Below, one piece after another: positions 9,697-18,216 of a stretch of DNA of 64,000 nucleotides; position 1 is the first letter of the stretch, and each line of letters starts with the position of its first letter. The DNA comes from Alteripontixanthobacter sp. (GTDB lineage: Bacteria > Pseudomonadota > Alphaproteobacteria > Sphingomonadales > Sphingomonadaceae): assembly GCA_039968605.1 (NCBI GenBank), contig JBDVPM010000008.1, positions 186,001 through 250,000 on the forward strand, read 5' to 3'. The notes below the pieces were generated by a model. The model ran no database searches. It had not been told where the DNA came from and worked only from the letters and a program-made list of their open reading frames with translations. A program made the translations under genes and the position numbers.

Positions 9697-10812
9697 TTGA
9701 AAATTGCGGTCCTGAAAGAGACGGCCCCCGGCGAACGCCGCGTGGCCGCTAGCCCTGAAACGGTGAAGAAGTTCACCGCGCTGGGTGCCACTGTCGCGGT
9801 GGAGGAAGGCGCAGGCCATGCCGCTGCCATTGCCGACGAGGTCTATCGGGAAGCCGGGGCGCAAGTGTCTCCGCTGGCCGAAACCGTGCAGGGCGCCGGA
9901 ATAGTCATGGGCGTGCAGGCGCCCGATGTGCTGTCGCTGGCCGGGGCCGGCGAAGGCGCGCTGGTAGCAGCCACTTTCGATCCATTCGGACAGCGCGACC
10001 GGGTGGATGCCTATGCCAAGGCCGGGTTCGAGGCGCTGGCGCTGGAATTCATGCCGCGGATCACCCGCGCGCAGAGCATGGATGTGCTGTCCAGCCAGTC
10101 GAATTTGAGCGGCTACAAGGCGGTGATGGCGGCGGCGAACGAATATGGCCGGGCCTTCCCGATGATGATGACCGCTGCAGGAACCGTGCAGGCCGCGCGG
10201 GTATTCGTGATGGGTGTGGGCGTCGCCGGCCTGCAAGCCATCGCCACGGCCAAGCGGCTGGGCGCGCAGGTCAGCGCAACCGACGTGCGGCCCGAAACTG
10301 CCGAGCAGATCGCCAGCCTTGGTGCAAAGGCCGTGTTTGCCGAGGGCCTGGAGGCTGCGGGCGAGGGCGGCTATGCTGCAGAGCTGACCGACGAGCAGAA
10401 GGCCAAGCAGGCCGAGCTGGTGTCAGGCCATATCGCCAAGCAGGACATCGTCATCACCACCGCCCTGATCCCCGGCCGCGCCGCGCCGCGTCTGGTATCG
10501 GACGAGCAGATCGCGGCAATGAAACCCGGCAGCGTGATCTTCGATCTCGCAGTGGCGCAAGGCGGCAATGTCGAAGGCTCGAAGCCCGACGAACTGGTCG
10601 AACGGCACGGCGTAACTCTGATGGGCTTTTCCAATACCCCCAGCCACCTCGCCGCCGATTCCAGCGCACTGTTCAGCCGCAACCTGTATAATTTCCTCAG
10701 CGCCTTCTGGGACGAGGAGGCAGGCGGCCCGGTGCTGGACGAGGAAATCGGCAATGCGGTGCGGCTGACGCAGGGCGGGGCCGTGGTCAGCGAGCGCCTT
10801 TTGCAGAGTTGA
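9697..10812 (+). CDS. pntAA: NAD(P) transhydrogenase subunit alpha part 1 (NAD-binding domain I)
   Basis: A 371-residue soluble NAD(H)-binding subunit of the proton-translocating transhydrogenase, which exchanges hydride between NADH and NADP+ at the inner membrane. The start is a TTG giving MKIAVLKETAPGERRVAASP, the usual family N-terminus. The dinucleotide-binding region VMGVGVAGLQAIATAKRLGA lies near residue 170, and the loop ITTALIPGRAAPRLV is also conserved. In alphaproteobacteria the alpha subunit is split into PntAA and PntAB, as here. A fasciclin gene and a terminator separate pntAA from pntAB and pntB, so the subunits are not on one simple transcript. Confidence 0.96.
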   Translation: MKIAVLKETAPGERRVAASPETVKKFTALGATVAVEEGAGHAAAIADEVYREAGAQVSPLAETVQGAGIVMGVQAPDVLSLAGAGEGALVAATFDPFGQRDRVDAYAKAGFEALALEFMPRITRAQSMDVLSSQSNLSGYKAVMAAANEYGRAFPMMMTAAGTVQAARVFVMGVGVAGLQAIATAKRLGAQVSATDVRPETAEQIASLGAKAVFAEGLEAAGEGGYAAELTDEQKAKQAELVSGHIAKQDIVITTALIPGRAAPRLVSDEQIAAMKPGSVIFDLAVAQGGNVEGSKPDELVERHGVTLMGFSNTPSHLAADSSALFSRNLYNFLSAFWDEEAGGPVLDEEIGNAVRLTQGGAVVSERLLQS

Positions 10813-10919
10813 GAACCAAGCGTTTGCGCTGGTCGATATTAGCTAAGTTGGAACGCTATCCCGGATCCTCCGTTGTACCAAATATTCGCGATAACCGCGA
10901 GCAAGAGGAAGACCGTCCC

Positions 10920-11498
10920 ATGAATTTGAAAACTATCGCTTCTGCCGCCGCTATCGCTCTGACCGCCGCCGCTTGCGCGCCGATGGATATGAACGACGAT
11001 ATGGCCATGAACGAAGTGTCCACCGTGGGCGGGGCAGAAATGTTTGCCAGCCGCAACATCATCGAAAACGCGGTCAACTCGCCGATTCATACAACGCTGG
11101 TCAGCGCGGTGAAGCAGGCACAGCTTGTCGATACGCTGAGCGGCCCCGGCCCCTTCACCGTATTCGCACCGACCGACGAAGCGTTCGGCAAGGTGCCGCA
11201 GTCGATGCTGAATTCGGTAATGATGGATGAGAACCGCGCCATGCTGCAGGGCGTGCTGACGTATCACGTCGTACCGGGCCGCGTGACCGCAGCCGATCTG
11301 ATGAGCCGCATCCGGGCCGGCAACGGCCGGACGATGATCACCACCGTCAATGGCGATCAGCTAACCTTCATGATGATGAACGGCATGGTCCACCTGATGG
11401 GCAAGAATGGCACGATGGCCAATGTAACGCAGGCGGATGTGATGCAGTCGAACGGCATCATCCACGTGATCGACGGCGTTCTGCTGCCGAGCATGTAA
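10920..11498 (+). CDS. Fasciclin-domain lipoprotein
   Basis: A 192-residue protein. Residues 1-20 form a lipoprotein signal peptide ending in the lipobox TAAAC, so the mature protein is probably membrane-anchored in the periplasm. A Met/Asp-rich linker (MDMNDDMAMNE) follows. The rest is a single fasciclin domain with its two hallmark blocks, FTVFAPTDEAFGKVP and the H-box-like YHVVPGRV, ending ADVMQSNGIIHVIDGVLLP. Such domains mediate adhesion or protein-protein contacts; the bacterial role is mostly unknown. The gene lies 107 bp after pntAA and ends in a strong terminator, so it appears to be a unit inserted in the transhydrogenase locus. Confidence 0.92.
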   Translation: MNLKTIASAAAIALTAAACAPMDMNDDMAMNEVSTVGGAEMFASRNIIENAVNSPIHTTLVSAVKQAQLVDTLSGPGPFTVFAPTDEAFGKVPQSMLNSVMMDENRAMLQGVLTYHVVPGRVTAADLMSRIRAGNGRTMITTVNGDQLTFMMMNGMVHLMGKNGTMANVTQADVMQSNGIIHVIDGVLLPSM

Positions 11499-11524
11499 TC
11501 CCCGTACCCTTATCGGGTATTGAG

Positions 11525-11559
11525 CGCCCGGTCTCCTACGATGGAGGCCGGGCGTTTTT
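11525..11559 (+). terminator. Rho-independent terminator after the fasciclin gene
   Basis: A 12-bp stem pairs CGCCCGGTCTCC (11525-11536) with GGAGGCCGGGCG (11543-11554), with one T-G wobble, over a six-base loop, and is followed at once by TTTTTC. It should end transcription coming from pntAA and the fasciclin gene before pntAB. Confidence 0.9.
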
Positions 11560-11619
11560 CTTGGCGCTCGACACTGGCCTGTGGCTTTGCAATAGCTTGC
11601 GGTTGCAAGATTAAGGGGA

Positions 11620-11913
11620 GTGACGGGCTTGGATTTCATCGCGATATTGTCGATTTTCGTTCTGGCCTGCTTCGTCGGCTATTACGTTGTGTGGTCGGTT
11701 ACCCCGGCGCTGCATACGCCGCTGATGGCGGTGACCAATGCGATTTCCAGCGTCATCATCGTCGGCGCGCTGATCGCGGCGGCGGCGGCGGATGTGCCGG
11801 GGGCGAAGTGGCTGGGGCTGCTCGGCATTGTGCTTGCCAGCGTCAATATCTTCGGCGGGTTCGCAGTGACGGCGAGAATGCTCGCCATGTACAAGAAGAA
11901 GGAGAAGAGGTGA
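11620..11913 (+). CDS. pntAB: NAD(P) transhydrogenase subunit alpha part 2 (membrane domain)
   Basis: A 97-residue membrane protein with three hydrophobic helices and the family segments VVWSVTPALHTPLMAVTNAI and LASVNIFGGFAVTARMLAMY. It forms part of domain II, the proton channel. The start is GTG at 11620 behind AAGGGGA. Its TGA shares a base with the pntB ATG (TGATG at 11911-11915), so the two are coupled. Because a terminator precedes it, it needs its own promoter in the about 60 bp upstream. An inverted repeat, CTTGC-GGTT-GCAAG, lies there. Confidence 0.95.
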   Translation: MTGLDFIAILSIFVLACFVGYYVVWSVTPALHTPLMAVTNAISSVIIVGALIAAAAADVPGAKWLGLLGIVLASVNIFGGFAVTARMLAMYKKKEKR

Positions 11914-13460
11914 TGGTTCGCCTTCTCCTCGCCGCGCCGTTCGCGGTGCTGGCCGCGCCCGCCCATGCCGCGACCGGTGAGGCGGTGAACCCGTGGGTCG
12001 CGCTCGCCTATCTCGTGGCGGGCGTGTTCTTCATCCTCGCACTGCGTGGACTGTCCTCGCCCGCGACGAGTCGGAGCGGCAATCGCTTCGGCATGATCGG
12101 AATGCTGATTGCCGTAGTGACGACGCTGGTGACGCACTTCCCTACAGTTCGAGAAGAGAAGATTGCCCCGGGTCCGAATTTTCCTGATGGTTCGGCCATA
12201 TATCTACCCGATTTCGCTTCTTTCGGTGAGATAGTTGTCGCCATCGCCATCGGTGCGATCATCGGCCTCACCATTGCTCGCCGCATCGCCATGACCGCAA
12301 TGCCTGAGCTGGTTGCTGCTTTCCACTCGCTGGTTGGCCTTGCCGCCGTGCTGGTGGGCTGGGCGGCCTATCTTAATCCGGGCGCTTTTGGCCTGCTGGT
12401 GGGCGACAGTATCGGCGCGGTGAGCAAGGTCGAGATGGGTCTCGGCATCGCCATCGGGGCGATCACCTTTTCCGGCTCTGTCATCGCATTCGCCAAGCTG
12501 TCCGGGCGGATGAGTGGATCGCCGATCCTGCTGCCTGCGCGGCACATCATCAACCTCGGCACGCTGGCTGCGATCATCGTGCTTGCCGCTTTGTTTGCCA
12601 TGGCGAGCGGACCGGCGGAGACGCTGCCCTTTATCGTCGCGCTGACGGTGCTCGCTTTTGCGATCGGCTTCCTGCTCATCATCCCCATCGGCGGGGCGGA
12701 TATGCCGGTCGTGGTGTCGATGCTGAACAGCTACTCCGGCTGGGCGGCGGCGGCGATGGGGTTCACGCTGGGCAATAGCGCTATGATCATTACCGGCGCG
12801 CTGGTCGGTTCGTCCGGCGCGATCCTGAGCTACATCATGTGCCGCGCGATGAACCGCAGTTTCATCTCCGTGATCGCGGGCGGCTTCGGCGCGGATGCGA
12901 CGGCTGGCGATGGCGAACCGCGAGAGCAGCGCGCTTACAAGCAGGGTAGCGCGGCGGACGCAGCGTTCATGCTGGAACAGGCCGAAAAGGTCATCATCAT
13001 TCCCGGTTACGGCATGGCGGTGGCGCAGGCTCAGCATGCGCTTCGCGAGATGGCCGATTTGCTGGAGGACAAGGGTGTCGAGGTCAAATACGCCATCCAT
13101 CCCGTCGCCGGACGGATGCCGGGCCATATGAACGTACTGCTGGCCGAGGCTTCGGTGGAATATGACAAGGTGTTCGAACTGGAGGACATCAATTCCGAAT
13201 TCGCCCAGGCCGATGTCGCCTTCATCATCGGCGCGAACGACGTGGTCAATCCTGCCGCCAAAACGGACAAGTCCAGCCCGATCTACGGGATGCCTGTGTT
13301 CGATGTGGAAAAGGCCAAGCAGGTATTCTTCATCAAGCGCAGCATGGGCGGCGTCGGCTATGCCGGGGTCGATAACGATGTGTTCTATATGGACCAGACT
13401 ATGATGCTGCTGTCCGATGCGAAGAAGATGGTCGAGGAAATCGTGAAGTCGATCGACTGA
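11913..13460 (+). CDS. pntB: NAD(P) transhydrogenase subunit beta
   Basis: A 515-residue protein combining the remaining membrane helices of domain II with the NADP(H)-binding domain III. The C-terminal third shows VIIIPGYGMAVAQAQHALR, the HPVAGRMPGHMNVLLAEA block and GANDVVNPAA, which line the NADP site. The ATG at 11913 was chosen because it overlaps the pntAB stop. The N-terminus (MVRLLLAAPFAVLAAPAHA) looks like a cleavable signal peptide not seen in the E. coli protein, making this subunit about 50 residues longer than usual. The stop shares a base with the next gene's start. Confidence 0.96.
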   Translation: MVRLLLAAPFAVLAAPAHAATGEAVNPWVALAYLVAGVFFILALRGLSSPATSRSGNRFGMIGMLIAVVTTLVTHFPTVREEKIAPGPNFPDGSAIYLPDFASFGEIVVAIAIGAIIGLTIARRIAMTAMPELVAAFHSLVGLAAVLVGWAAYLNPGAFGLLVGDSIGAVSKVEMGLGIAIGAITFSGSVIAFAKLSGRMSGSPILLPARHIINLGTLAAIIVLAALFAMASGPAETLPFIVALTVLAFAIGFLLIIPIGGADMPVVVSMLNSYSGWAAAAMGFTLGNSAMIITGALVGSSGAILSYIMCRAMNRSFISVIAGGFGADATAGDGEPREQRAYKQGSAADAAFMLEQAEKVIIIPGYGMAVAQAQHALREMADLLEDKGVEVKYAIHPVAGRMPGHMNVLLAEASVEYDKVFELEDINSEFAQADVAFIIGANDVVNPAAKTDKSSPIYGMPVFDVEKAKQVFFIKRSMGGVGYAGVDNDVFYMDQTMMLLSDAKKMVEEIVKSID

Positions 13461-14335
13461 TGGATCTGGCGGTTAAGCTCACCCCGCTAGACGAGCAGAT
13501 CGAAATCGACGGAGAATGCGAACCCGCATGGCAGATCGAAGTGCGGGACCTGGCGCGCGGTTTTGCCGGTGCGCTCTTCGTTTCACTGCCGCTGCTCTAC
13601 ACCATGGAAATGTGGGAATTCGGGCGGACGATGCCGGTCTGGAACATCATCGCGATGCTGGTGGTGGGCTATTTCTGCAATGTCGGCCTATGCGCTTATG
13701 CCGGTTTTCGCCGGACGCAGTGGGTCGAGGGATATTTCTGGGACGGGGCGGTTTGCTTGGGGATCGGCGCGGTCGCCAGCTTCGTCACGCTGCTGGTCAC
13801 CGGCATCATCGACTTTGATCTGTCGGCTGAGATCGCGATCAAGATAATCGCAATCGAAACGGTCGCGACCGGCCTTGGTGCCGCGGTTGCGCGTAACCAA
13901 TTGGGCAGTGGAGACAGCGCGCAAAATAAGGATCGCTCGCCATTTTCAAGAGATGTATCGGTGGTGGTCGGCACCATACTGGGCGGCGTGCTGTTTGCGT
14001 TCAATATCGCGCCAACAATCGAACCCAAAGTCATCACTCTGGCGCAGAACTGGTGGCTGTTGATCGTCACGGTGATCCTGTCTGTCGCAGTCAGTCTGCT
14101 GATTGTGAACCTGGCCGAGTTTGACGATAGGGACTATTCCGCGCGCAAAATTTTCAATTCGCCTTATATCGAAACCGTATTCTCCTATTCGCTGGCGCTG
14201 CTTGTCAGCGCCTCGCTTTTATGGAGTTTCGGCTATATCGGCATGGGCGATCCGCTATCGGTGATCGTTCCGCTGGTGGTCACGATGGCCTATGCCACCA
14301 CCTTGGGCGGCGCGGCGGGGAGGTTGATCTTGTGA
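13460..14335 (+). CDS. TIGR02587 family (DUF2391) integral membrane protein
   Basis: A 291-residue protein with about seven hydrophobic helices and the family-like segment LPLLYTMEMWEFGRTMP in its first helical region. This matches my recollection of the TIGR02587 family of unknown function, reported to span the membrane seven times and to occur in a two-gene operon with TIGR02588. That is the arrangement here: the next gene overlaps it by four bases (GTGA). Its ATG overlaps the pntB stop (TGATG), so it appears to belong to the transhydrogenase operon. No function can be assigned. Confidence 0.8.
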   Translation: MDLAVKLTPLDEQIEIDGECEPAWQIEVRDLARGFAGALFVSLPLLYTMEMWEFGRTMPVWNIIAMLVVGYFCNVGLCAYAGFRRTQWVEGYFWDGAVCLGIGAVASFVTLLVTGIIDFDLSAEIAIKIIAIETVATGLGAAVARNQLGSGDSAQNKDRSPFSRDVSVVVGTILGGVLFAFNIAPTIEPKVITLAQNWWLLIVTVILSVAVSLLIVNLAEFDDRDYSARKIFNSPYIETVFSYSLALLVSASLLWSFGYIGMGDPLSVIVPLVVTMAYATTLGGAAGRLIL

Positions 14336-14820
14336 CGGATGGTGAAGCCGACAGCCAGGGCGCCAAGGGCGAACAGGACGGCGAAAGCAAACACCGGTTC
14401 AACAGCGAGGACGGTGCCGACGACCAGTCCGAACAACAGGAAGATGGCGGCAACGATAAGAGCCCCGTTCCGCCGACCTGGATCGGCTGGACGCTGCGCA
14501 TCGCGTCCACCCTGCTGATCGCCGCATTGCTGGGATACCTGTTCTACAAGGCATCCACTCCGCCAAGGGACTTTCGGCTCGTGTTGGAAGCGCAGTGGGA
14601 TCAAGCCTCCACGCGCGATGGGGAATTGCTGGTACCGCTGACGCTCACCAACGATTCGACCCAGACCGTGCGCCATTTGCGGGTCGATCTGATGTCCGAT
14701 AAGCCCGAGCCGGTCGAGGTGGAAATCGACCTGTTCGGTCCCGGCGAGACGGTCACCTACGTAATCCCGCTAAAGGAACGCGGACCGGTATCGCACCGGG
14801 TCCTCTCTTTCGAGCAATAA
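14332..14820 (+). CDS. TIGR02588 family single-pass membrane protein
   Basis: A 162-residue protein starting at a GTG that overlaps the stop of the TIGR02587 gene. Residues 1-45 are very acidic and polar, rich in Asp, Glu, Gln, Ser and Gly. One transmembrane helix follows (WIGWTLRIASTLLIAALLGY), then an extracytoplasmic beta-rich domain of about 90 residues with the segments PLTLTNDSTQTVRHLRVDL and PGETVTYVIPL, which resemble an immunoglobulin-like fold. The family is known only as the partner of TIGR02587. It is probably anchored with the C-terminal domain in the periplasm (inference). Confidence 0.75.
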   Translation: MTDGEADSQGAKGEQDGESKHRFNSEDGADDQSEQQEDGGNDKSPVPPTWIGWTLRIASTLLIAALLGYLFYKASTPPRDFRLVLEAQWDQASTRDGELLVPLTLTNDSTQTVRHLRVDLMSDKPEPVEVEIDLFGPGETVTYVIPLKERGPVSHRVLSFEQ

Positions 14821-14913
14821 GCACAGCGCCTGGTCACCGGCGGATAATGTTTCGCGGCGTTTGGCATGTTCCCGCTTTCGGTTTAATGCGGGACTCGAAG
14901 GGAGAGTTCCATA

Positions 14914-16125
14914 ATGAACAAGCCACTGATTACATTCGCTTCCGCTTTAATGCTCGCCAGCTCGCCAGCATTGGCCGAAACGCACAGCATCGAACCGGGC
15001 GAAGGCGCGCAGGAGCGTTTGCAGGAGGCGCTGATCCTGGCAGAGCCGGGCGATACGGTGCAGCTTGCCGCAGGGCGCTATACGCTGACCGATGGGCTCA
15101 GCCTGGATGCCGACAATGTCACCCTGCGCGGTGCGGGAATGGATGAAACGGTGCTGGATTTCACTACCCAGGCGGGCGCGGGCGAGGGGTTGCTGGTTAC
15201 CTCCGACAACGTGACCCTGCGTGATTTCGGAATGGAGAACCCCAAGGGCGACGGGGTGAAGTCCAAGGGCGCCGACAATATCGTCTATTACCGCGTGCGC
15301 GTTGCTTGGACCAACGGGCCGGACAGCGGCAATGGCGCCTATGCGATCTACCCGGTCGAAAGCACCGGCGTGCTGATCGACGGGGTGCAGGTATCCGGCG
15401 CTAGCGATGCGGGCATCTATGTCGGCCAGAGCCGCGATATCACCGTGCGCAATTCGATTGCGGAGGCCAATGTGGCGGGGATCGAGATCGAGAACAGCCG
15501 CAACGCGCTGGTCGAAAACAATTTCGCCACGCGCAACACAGGCGGCATATTGGTGTTCGACCTGCCCGGCCTTCCGGTGATGGGCGGCGGCAATGTTGTG
15601 ATCCGGGGCAATATCGTGGCGGCGAATGACGAGCCGAACTTCGCCCCTCCCGGCAATATCGTGGGCAGCGTGCGGCGCGGGACCGGCGTTCTGATCATGG
15701 CCAATGACGGTGTGCTGGTGGCGGGCAACAATCTGTCCGACAATCCGACAGCGGATATCATGGTGATCGGCTATCCGCTTTCCTACGATGATGAACGCTA
15801 CAACCCCTATGCCCGCAACGTGGTGGTCGGGCGCAACTTCCACGCGCGCAGCGGTAGGGATCCGCAACTGCCGATGGCCGACCAGCTGGTCGCGGGTTTC
15901 GGCGGTGCATTGCCACCGGTATTGTGGGACGGATTGTCGCAGGACGAGGTGAGCGCATTGCGCGGTGTTTCCGGCACGAGCGCGTGGACGCTCAACCTGT
16001 CCCAGCCGGGTGACGAGCCTGGCTCCGCCATGCCGGGGCCGGTGATGCTGAGCGAACCCGTCGGCGAGTTCGACACCGGCAGCGTAGGTGCGCCCGCAGA
16101 ACTGGAAAGCCGCTTGGCCGGATGA
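14914..16125 (+). CDS. Parallel beta-helix repeat protein (TIGR03805-like), secreted
   Basis: A 403-residue protein with a Sec signal peptide (residues 1-21, ending SPALA). It contains successive right-handed parallel beta-helix rungs such as DNVTLRGAGMDETVLDF, SDNVTLRDFGMENPKGDGV, SRDITVRNSIAEANVAGIEI and SRNALVENNFATRNTGGILV. This matches the periplasmic family that usually pairs with a diheme cytochrome of the SO2930/TIGR03806 type, and such a gene follows here with an ATGA overlap. The substrate or ligand is unknown. The fold is typical of polysaccharide-active or copper-handling (NosD-like) proteins, but neither can be claimed. Confidence 0.85.
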   Translation: MNKPLITFASALMLASSPALAETHSIEPGEGAQERLQEALILAEPGDTVQLAAGRYTLTDGLSLDADNVTLRGAGMDETVLDFTTQAGAGEGLLVTSDNVTLRDFGMENPKGDGVKSKGADNIVYYRVRVAWTNGPDSGNGAYAIYPVESTGVLIDGVQVSGASDAGIYVGQSRDITVRNSIAEANVAGIEIENSRNALVENNFATRNTGGILVFDLPGLPVMGGGNVVIRGNIVAANDEPNFAPPGNIVGSVRRGTGVLIMANDGVLVAGNNLSDNPTADIMVIGYPLSYDDERYNPYARNVVVGRNFHARSGRDPQLPMADQLVAGFGGALPPVLWDGLSQDEVSALRGVSGTSAWTLNLSQPGDEPGSAMPGPVMLSEPVGEFDTGSVGAPAELESRLAG

Positions 16126-17144
16126 AACGCAGCCTGATCGCCTTGGCAGTCTCGCTCGCCGCTTTTGCGGGTGCGATTGGCGCGGGCGGCCATGGTTCGG
16201 CCGCCCGGCAAATGACGGTCAACGATGCCGTGGTGGCGGGCGAGGGGATGCCGCGTACGCTCTCCGAATTCGGCTTCTTTGCAGATGCGACTGCGCAAAT
16301 TCCTTCGGCAGGTGTCACGCCCTACCGGCTGAACACGCCTTTATATTCTGACGGGGCAGACAAGCTGCGCTTTCTCTATCTTCCACCCGGCAGCCAGGCT
16401 GTGGCAGATGGCGAGAACCTGCTGCAACTGCCGTTGGGCGCGGCGCTGATCAAGACGTTCGCTTTCGGGGAAGGCGCGGATCGCCAGCTGATCGAAACGC
16501 GCGTGCTGCTCCACCGCGCGGATGGTTGGCTGGCCTTGCCCTATCGCTGGAACGAGCAGCAGACAGAGGCGCGGCTGGCTCTTGCTGGCGGGCGGCTGGA
16601 TGTGGAGACCCCCGCAGGCGAAACGATCAGTTACCGCATTCCGAACAAGAATCAGTGCAAGGAATGTCACGGGCTGAACGGGTCGGTGGTGCCGATCGGC
16701 CCGAAAGCGCGCAACCTGTCGCCCGAATGGATGGACGCACTGCAATCAGGCGGCTGGCTGGATGCCGCTCCTGAACTTTCCGCCAGCCTGCCGCTATGGG
16801 AAAGCCGTGCGAATGTTCCTGCCGAGACTGCCGCGCGGGCCTATCTCGATGTGAACTGCGCTCACTGCCACAGGCCCGGGGCCACCGCTTCCAATAGCGG
16901 GCTCGACCTGCGCTGGGAGCAGACCGAGCCGCACGCGCTGGGCATTATGAAACGCCCGGTTGCCGCAGGCCGCGGATCGGCCGATCTGGCGTTCGATATC
17001 GTGCCGGGCGCGCCGGACGAATCGATTTTGCTGCACCGAATGCGCAGCGCCGAACCCGGCGTCGCCATGCCGGAGCTGGGCAAGGCGACCGTGGATGAGG
17101 AAGGCGTGTCCGCAGTAGAGCGCTGGATCGAGGAATTGCGCTGA
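16122..17144 (+). CDS. SO2930-family diheme c-type cytochrome
   Basis: A 340-residue exported protein with a signal peptide at residues 1-20 and two c-heme motifs: CKECH starting at Cys179 and CAHCH starting at Cys246. The sequence between and around them (NQCKECHGLNGSVVPIGPKA, YLDVNCAHCHRPGATA) matches the family named for SO2930/HNE_0200. It probably transfers electrons in the periplasm. It overlaps the beta-helix gene at its start and the alpha/beta hydrolase gene at its stop (TGATG), so the three are one operon. The oxidised or reduced partner is unknown. Confidence 0.87.
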   Translation: MKRSLIALAVSLAAFAGAIGAGGHGSAARQMTVNDAVVAGEGMPRTLSEFGFFADATAQIPSAGVTPYRLNTPLYSDGADKLRFLYLPPGSQAVADGENLLQLPLGAALIKTFAFGEGADRQLIETRVLLHRADGWLALPYRWNEQQTEARLALAGGRLDVETPAGETISYRIPNKNQCKECHGLNGSVVPIGPKARNLSPEWMDALQSGGWLDAAPELSASLPLWESRANVPAETAARAYLDVNCAHCHRPGATASNSGLDLRWEQTEPHALGIMKRPVAAGRGSADLAFDIVPGAPDESILLHRMRSAEPGVAMPELGKATVDEEGVSAVERWIEELR

Positions 17145-18112
17145 TGCTGAAATGGCTGGCGCGGATCCTGCTGGGGATTGCCGTGCTGCTGATCGCGGCA
17201 TTCTTCATCTTCCGCACGCCGGACACGGACCCCGTTGCGATGCGCGCGAAATATGGCGCAGACCCCTCGCAATATGTCGCAATCGATGGCCAACTGACCG
17301 TCCATCTGCGCGACGAGGGACCGCGCGATGCGCCGGCGATTATCCTGCTCCACGGTTCCAACGCCGATTTGCATACGTGGCAGCCTTGGGTGGACGCGCT
17401 GAAACCCGATTACCGGGTCATCCGATACGATCAGATCGGCCACGGCCTGACCGGCCCCGCGCCCGACGGGAACTACGCAATCGAAGCCTTCGTGGAAGAT
17501 GTGGACCGCGTGGCCGAATCGCTGGGGGTCGAGCGGTTCGTTTTGGGCGGCAATTCGATGGGCGGCGGGATTGCGATGGCCTATGCGCTGGAACATCCGG
17601 AAAAGCTGAACGGCCTGGTGCTGGTCGATGCCAGCGGAGCGCCCGTCAAACGCGAGCAAGGCGGCGGCAATATCGGTTTTGCCATCGCCCAAATGCCGCT
17701 CGTGAACAATCTGGTCACCCAGATCACTCCGCGCTCGATCATAGAGCGTAGCCTCGACCAGTCGGTATCGAACAAGGCGGTCGTCACCCCGCAGGCGGTC
17801 GACCGCTATTGGGAATTGCTGCGCTTTCCCGGCAATCGCGCGGCCACCCTTGCGCGTTTCGGCCAGTCGCGCGAGCCCTTCGTCGCGGAAACGATGAGGG
17901 ACATGCATGTGCCCACCTTGATCATGTGGGGCGAGGAGGACGCCTTGATACCATTCGCCGCCGCCGCTTGGTTCGCCGAGCATATTCCCGAGGCCACCAG
18001 CGTATCCTATCCGGCCATCGGCCACTTGCCGATGGAGGAGGCTCCGTTGCGCTCTGCGCAGAATTTGCGGGACTGGTTGGCTAATTTGGAGTTAAGGACG
18101 CAGCCGAGTTAA
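17144..18112 (+). CDS. Alpha/beta hydrolase with N-terminal membrane anchor
   Basis: A 322-residue protein. A single hydrophobic helix at residues 6-22 (LLGIAVLLIAAFFIF) likely anchors it in the inner membrane with the hydrolase facing the periplasm. The fold signatures are the oxyanion motif LLHGSNADLHTW, the nucleophile elbow GNSMGGG (Ser in the third position), a late acidic segment MWGEEDALIPF, and the catalytic His in IGHLPMEEAP. The substrate is unknown; the lid region is short. It is the last gene of the beta-helix/cytochrome operon and its start shares a base with the cytochrome stop. Confidence 0.88.
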   Translation: MLKWLARILLGIAVLLIAAFFIFRTPDTDPVAMRAKYGADPSQYVAIDGQLTVHLRDEGPRDAPAIILLHGSNADLHTWQPWVDALKPDYRVIRYDQIGHGLTGPAPDGNYAIEAFVEDVDRVAESLGVERFVLGGNSMGGGIAMAYALEHPEKLNGLVLVDASGAPVKREQGGGNIGFAIAQMPLVNNLVTQITPRSIIERSLDQSVSNKAVVTPQAVDRYWELLRFPGNRAATLARFGQSREPFVAETMRDMHVPTLIMWGEEDALIPFAAAAWFAEHIPEATSVSYPAIGHLPMEEAPLRSAQNLRDWLANLELRTQPS

Positions 18113-18143
18113 TTCGTAACTCCCTTCGACCAGCAGGGCCGCA

Positions 18144-18164
18144 ACGCCGCGTCCTGCGCGGCGT
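18144..18164 (+). terminator. GC-rich hairpin after the hydrolase operon
   Basis: A perfect 8-bp stem (ACGCCGCG with CGCGGCGT) around the loop TCCTG lies 31 bp after the hydrolase stop. There is no T tract, so it could be a weak or Rho-assisted terminator or an mRNA 3' stabiliser. Confidence 0.45.
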
Positions 18165-18216
18165 GAGGACAGCATAGCGCGCGCTTTCGCGCCGACATCG
18201 GATATGAGGCATTTAC

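Noticed and set aside
11520-11912. N-terminal extension of pntB by 131 codons
   Set aside because: It would run over the terminator and all of pntAB in another frame; the overlapping TGATG with pntAB marks the true start at 11913.
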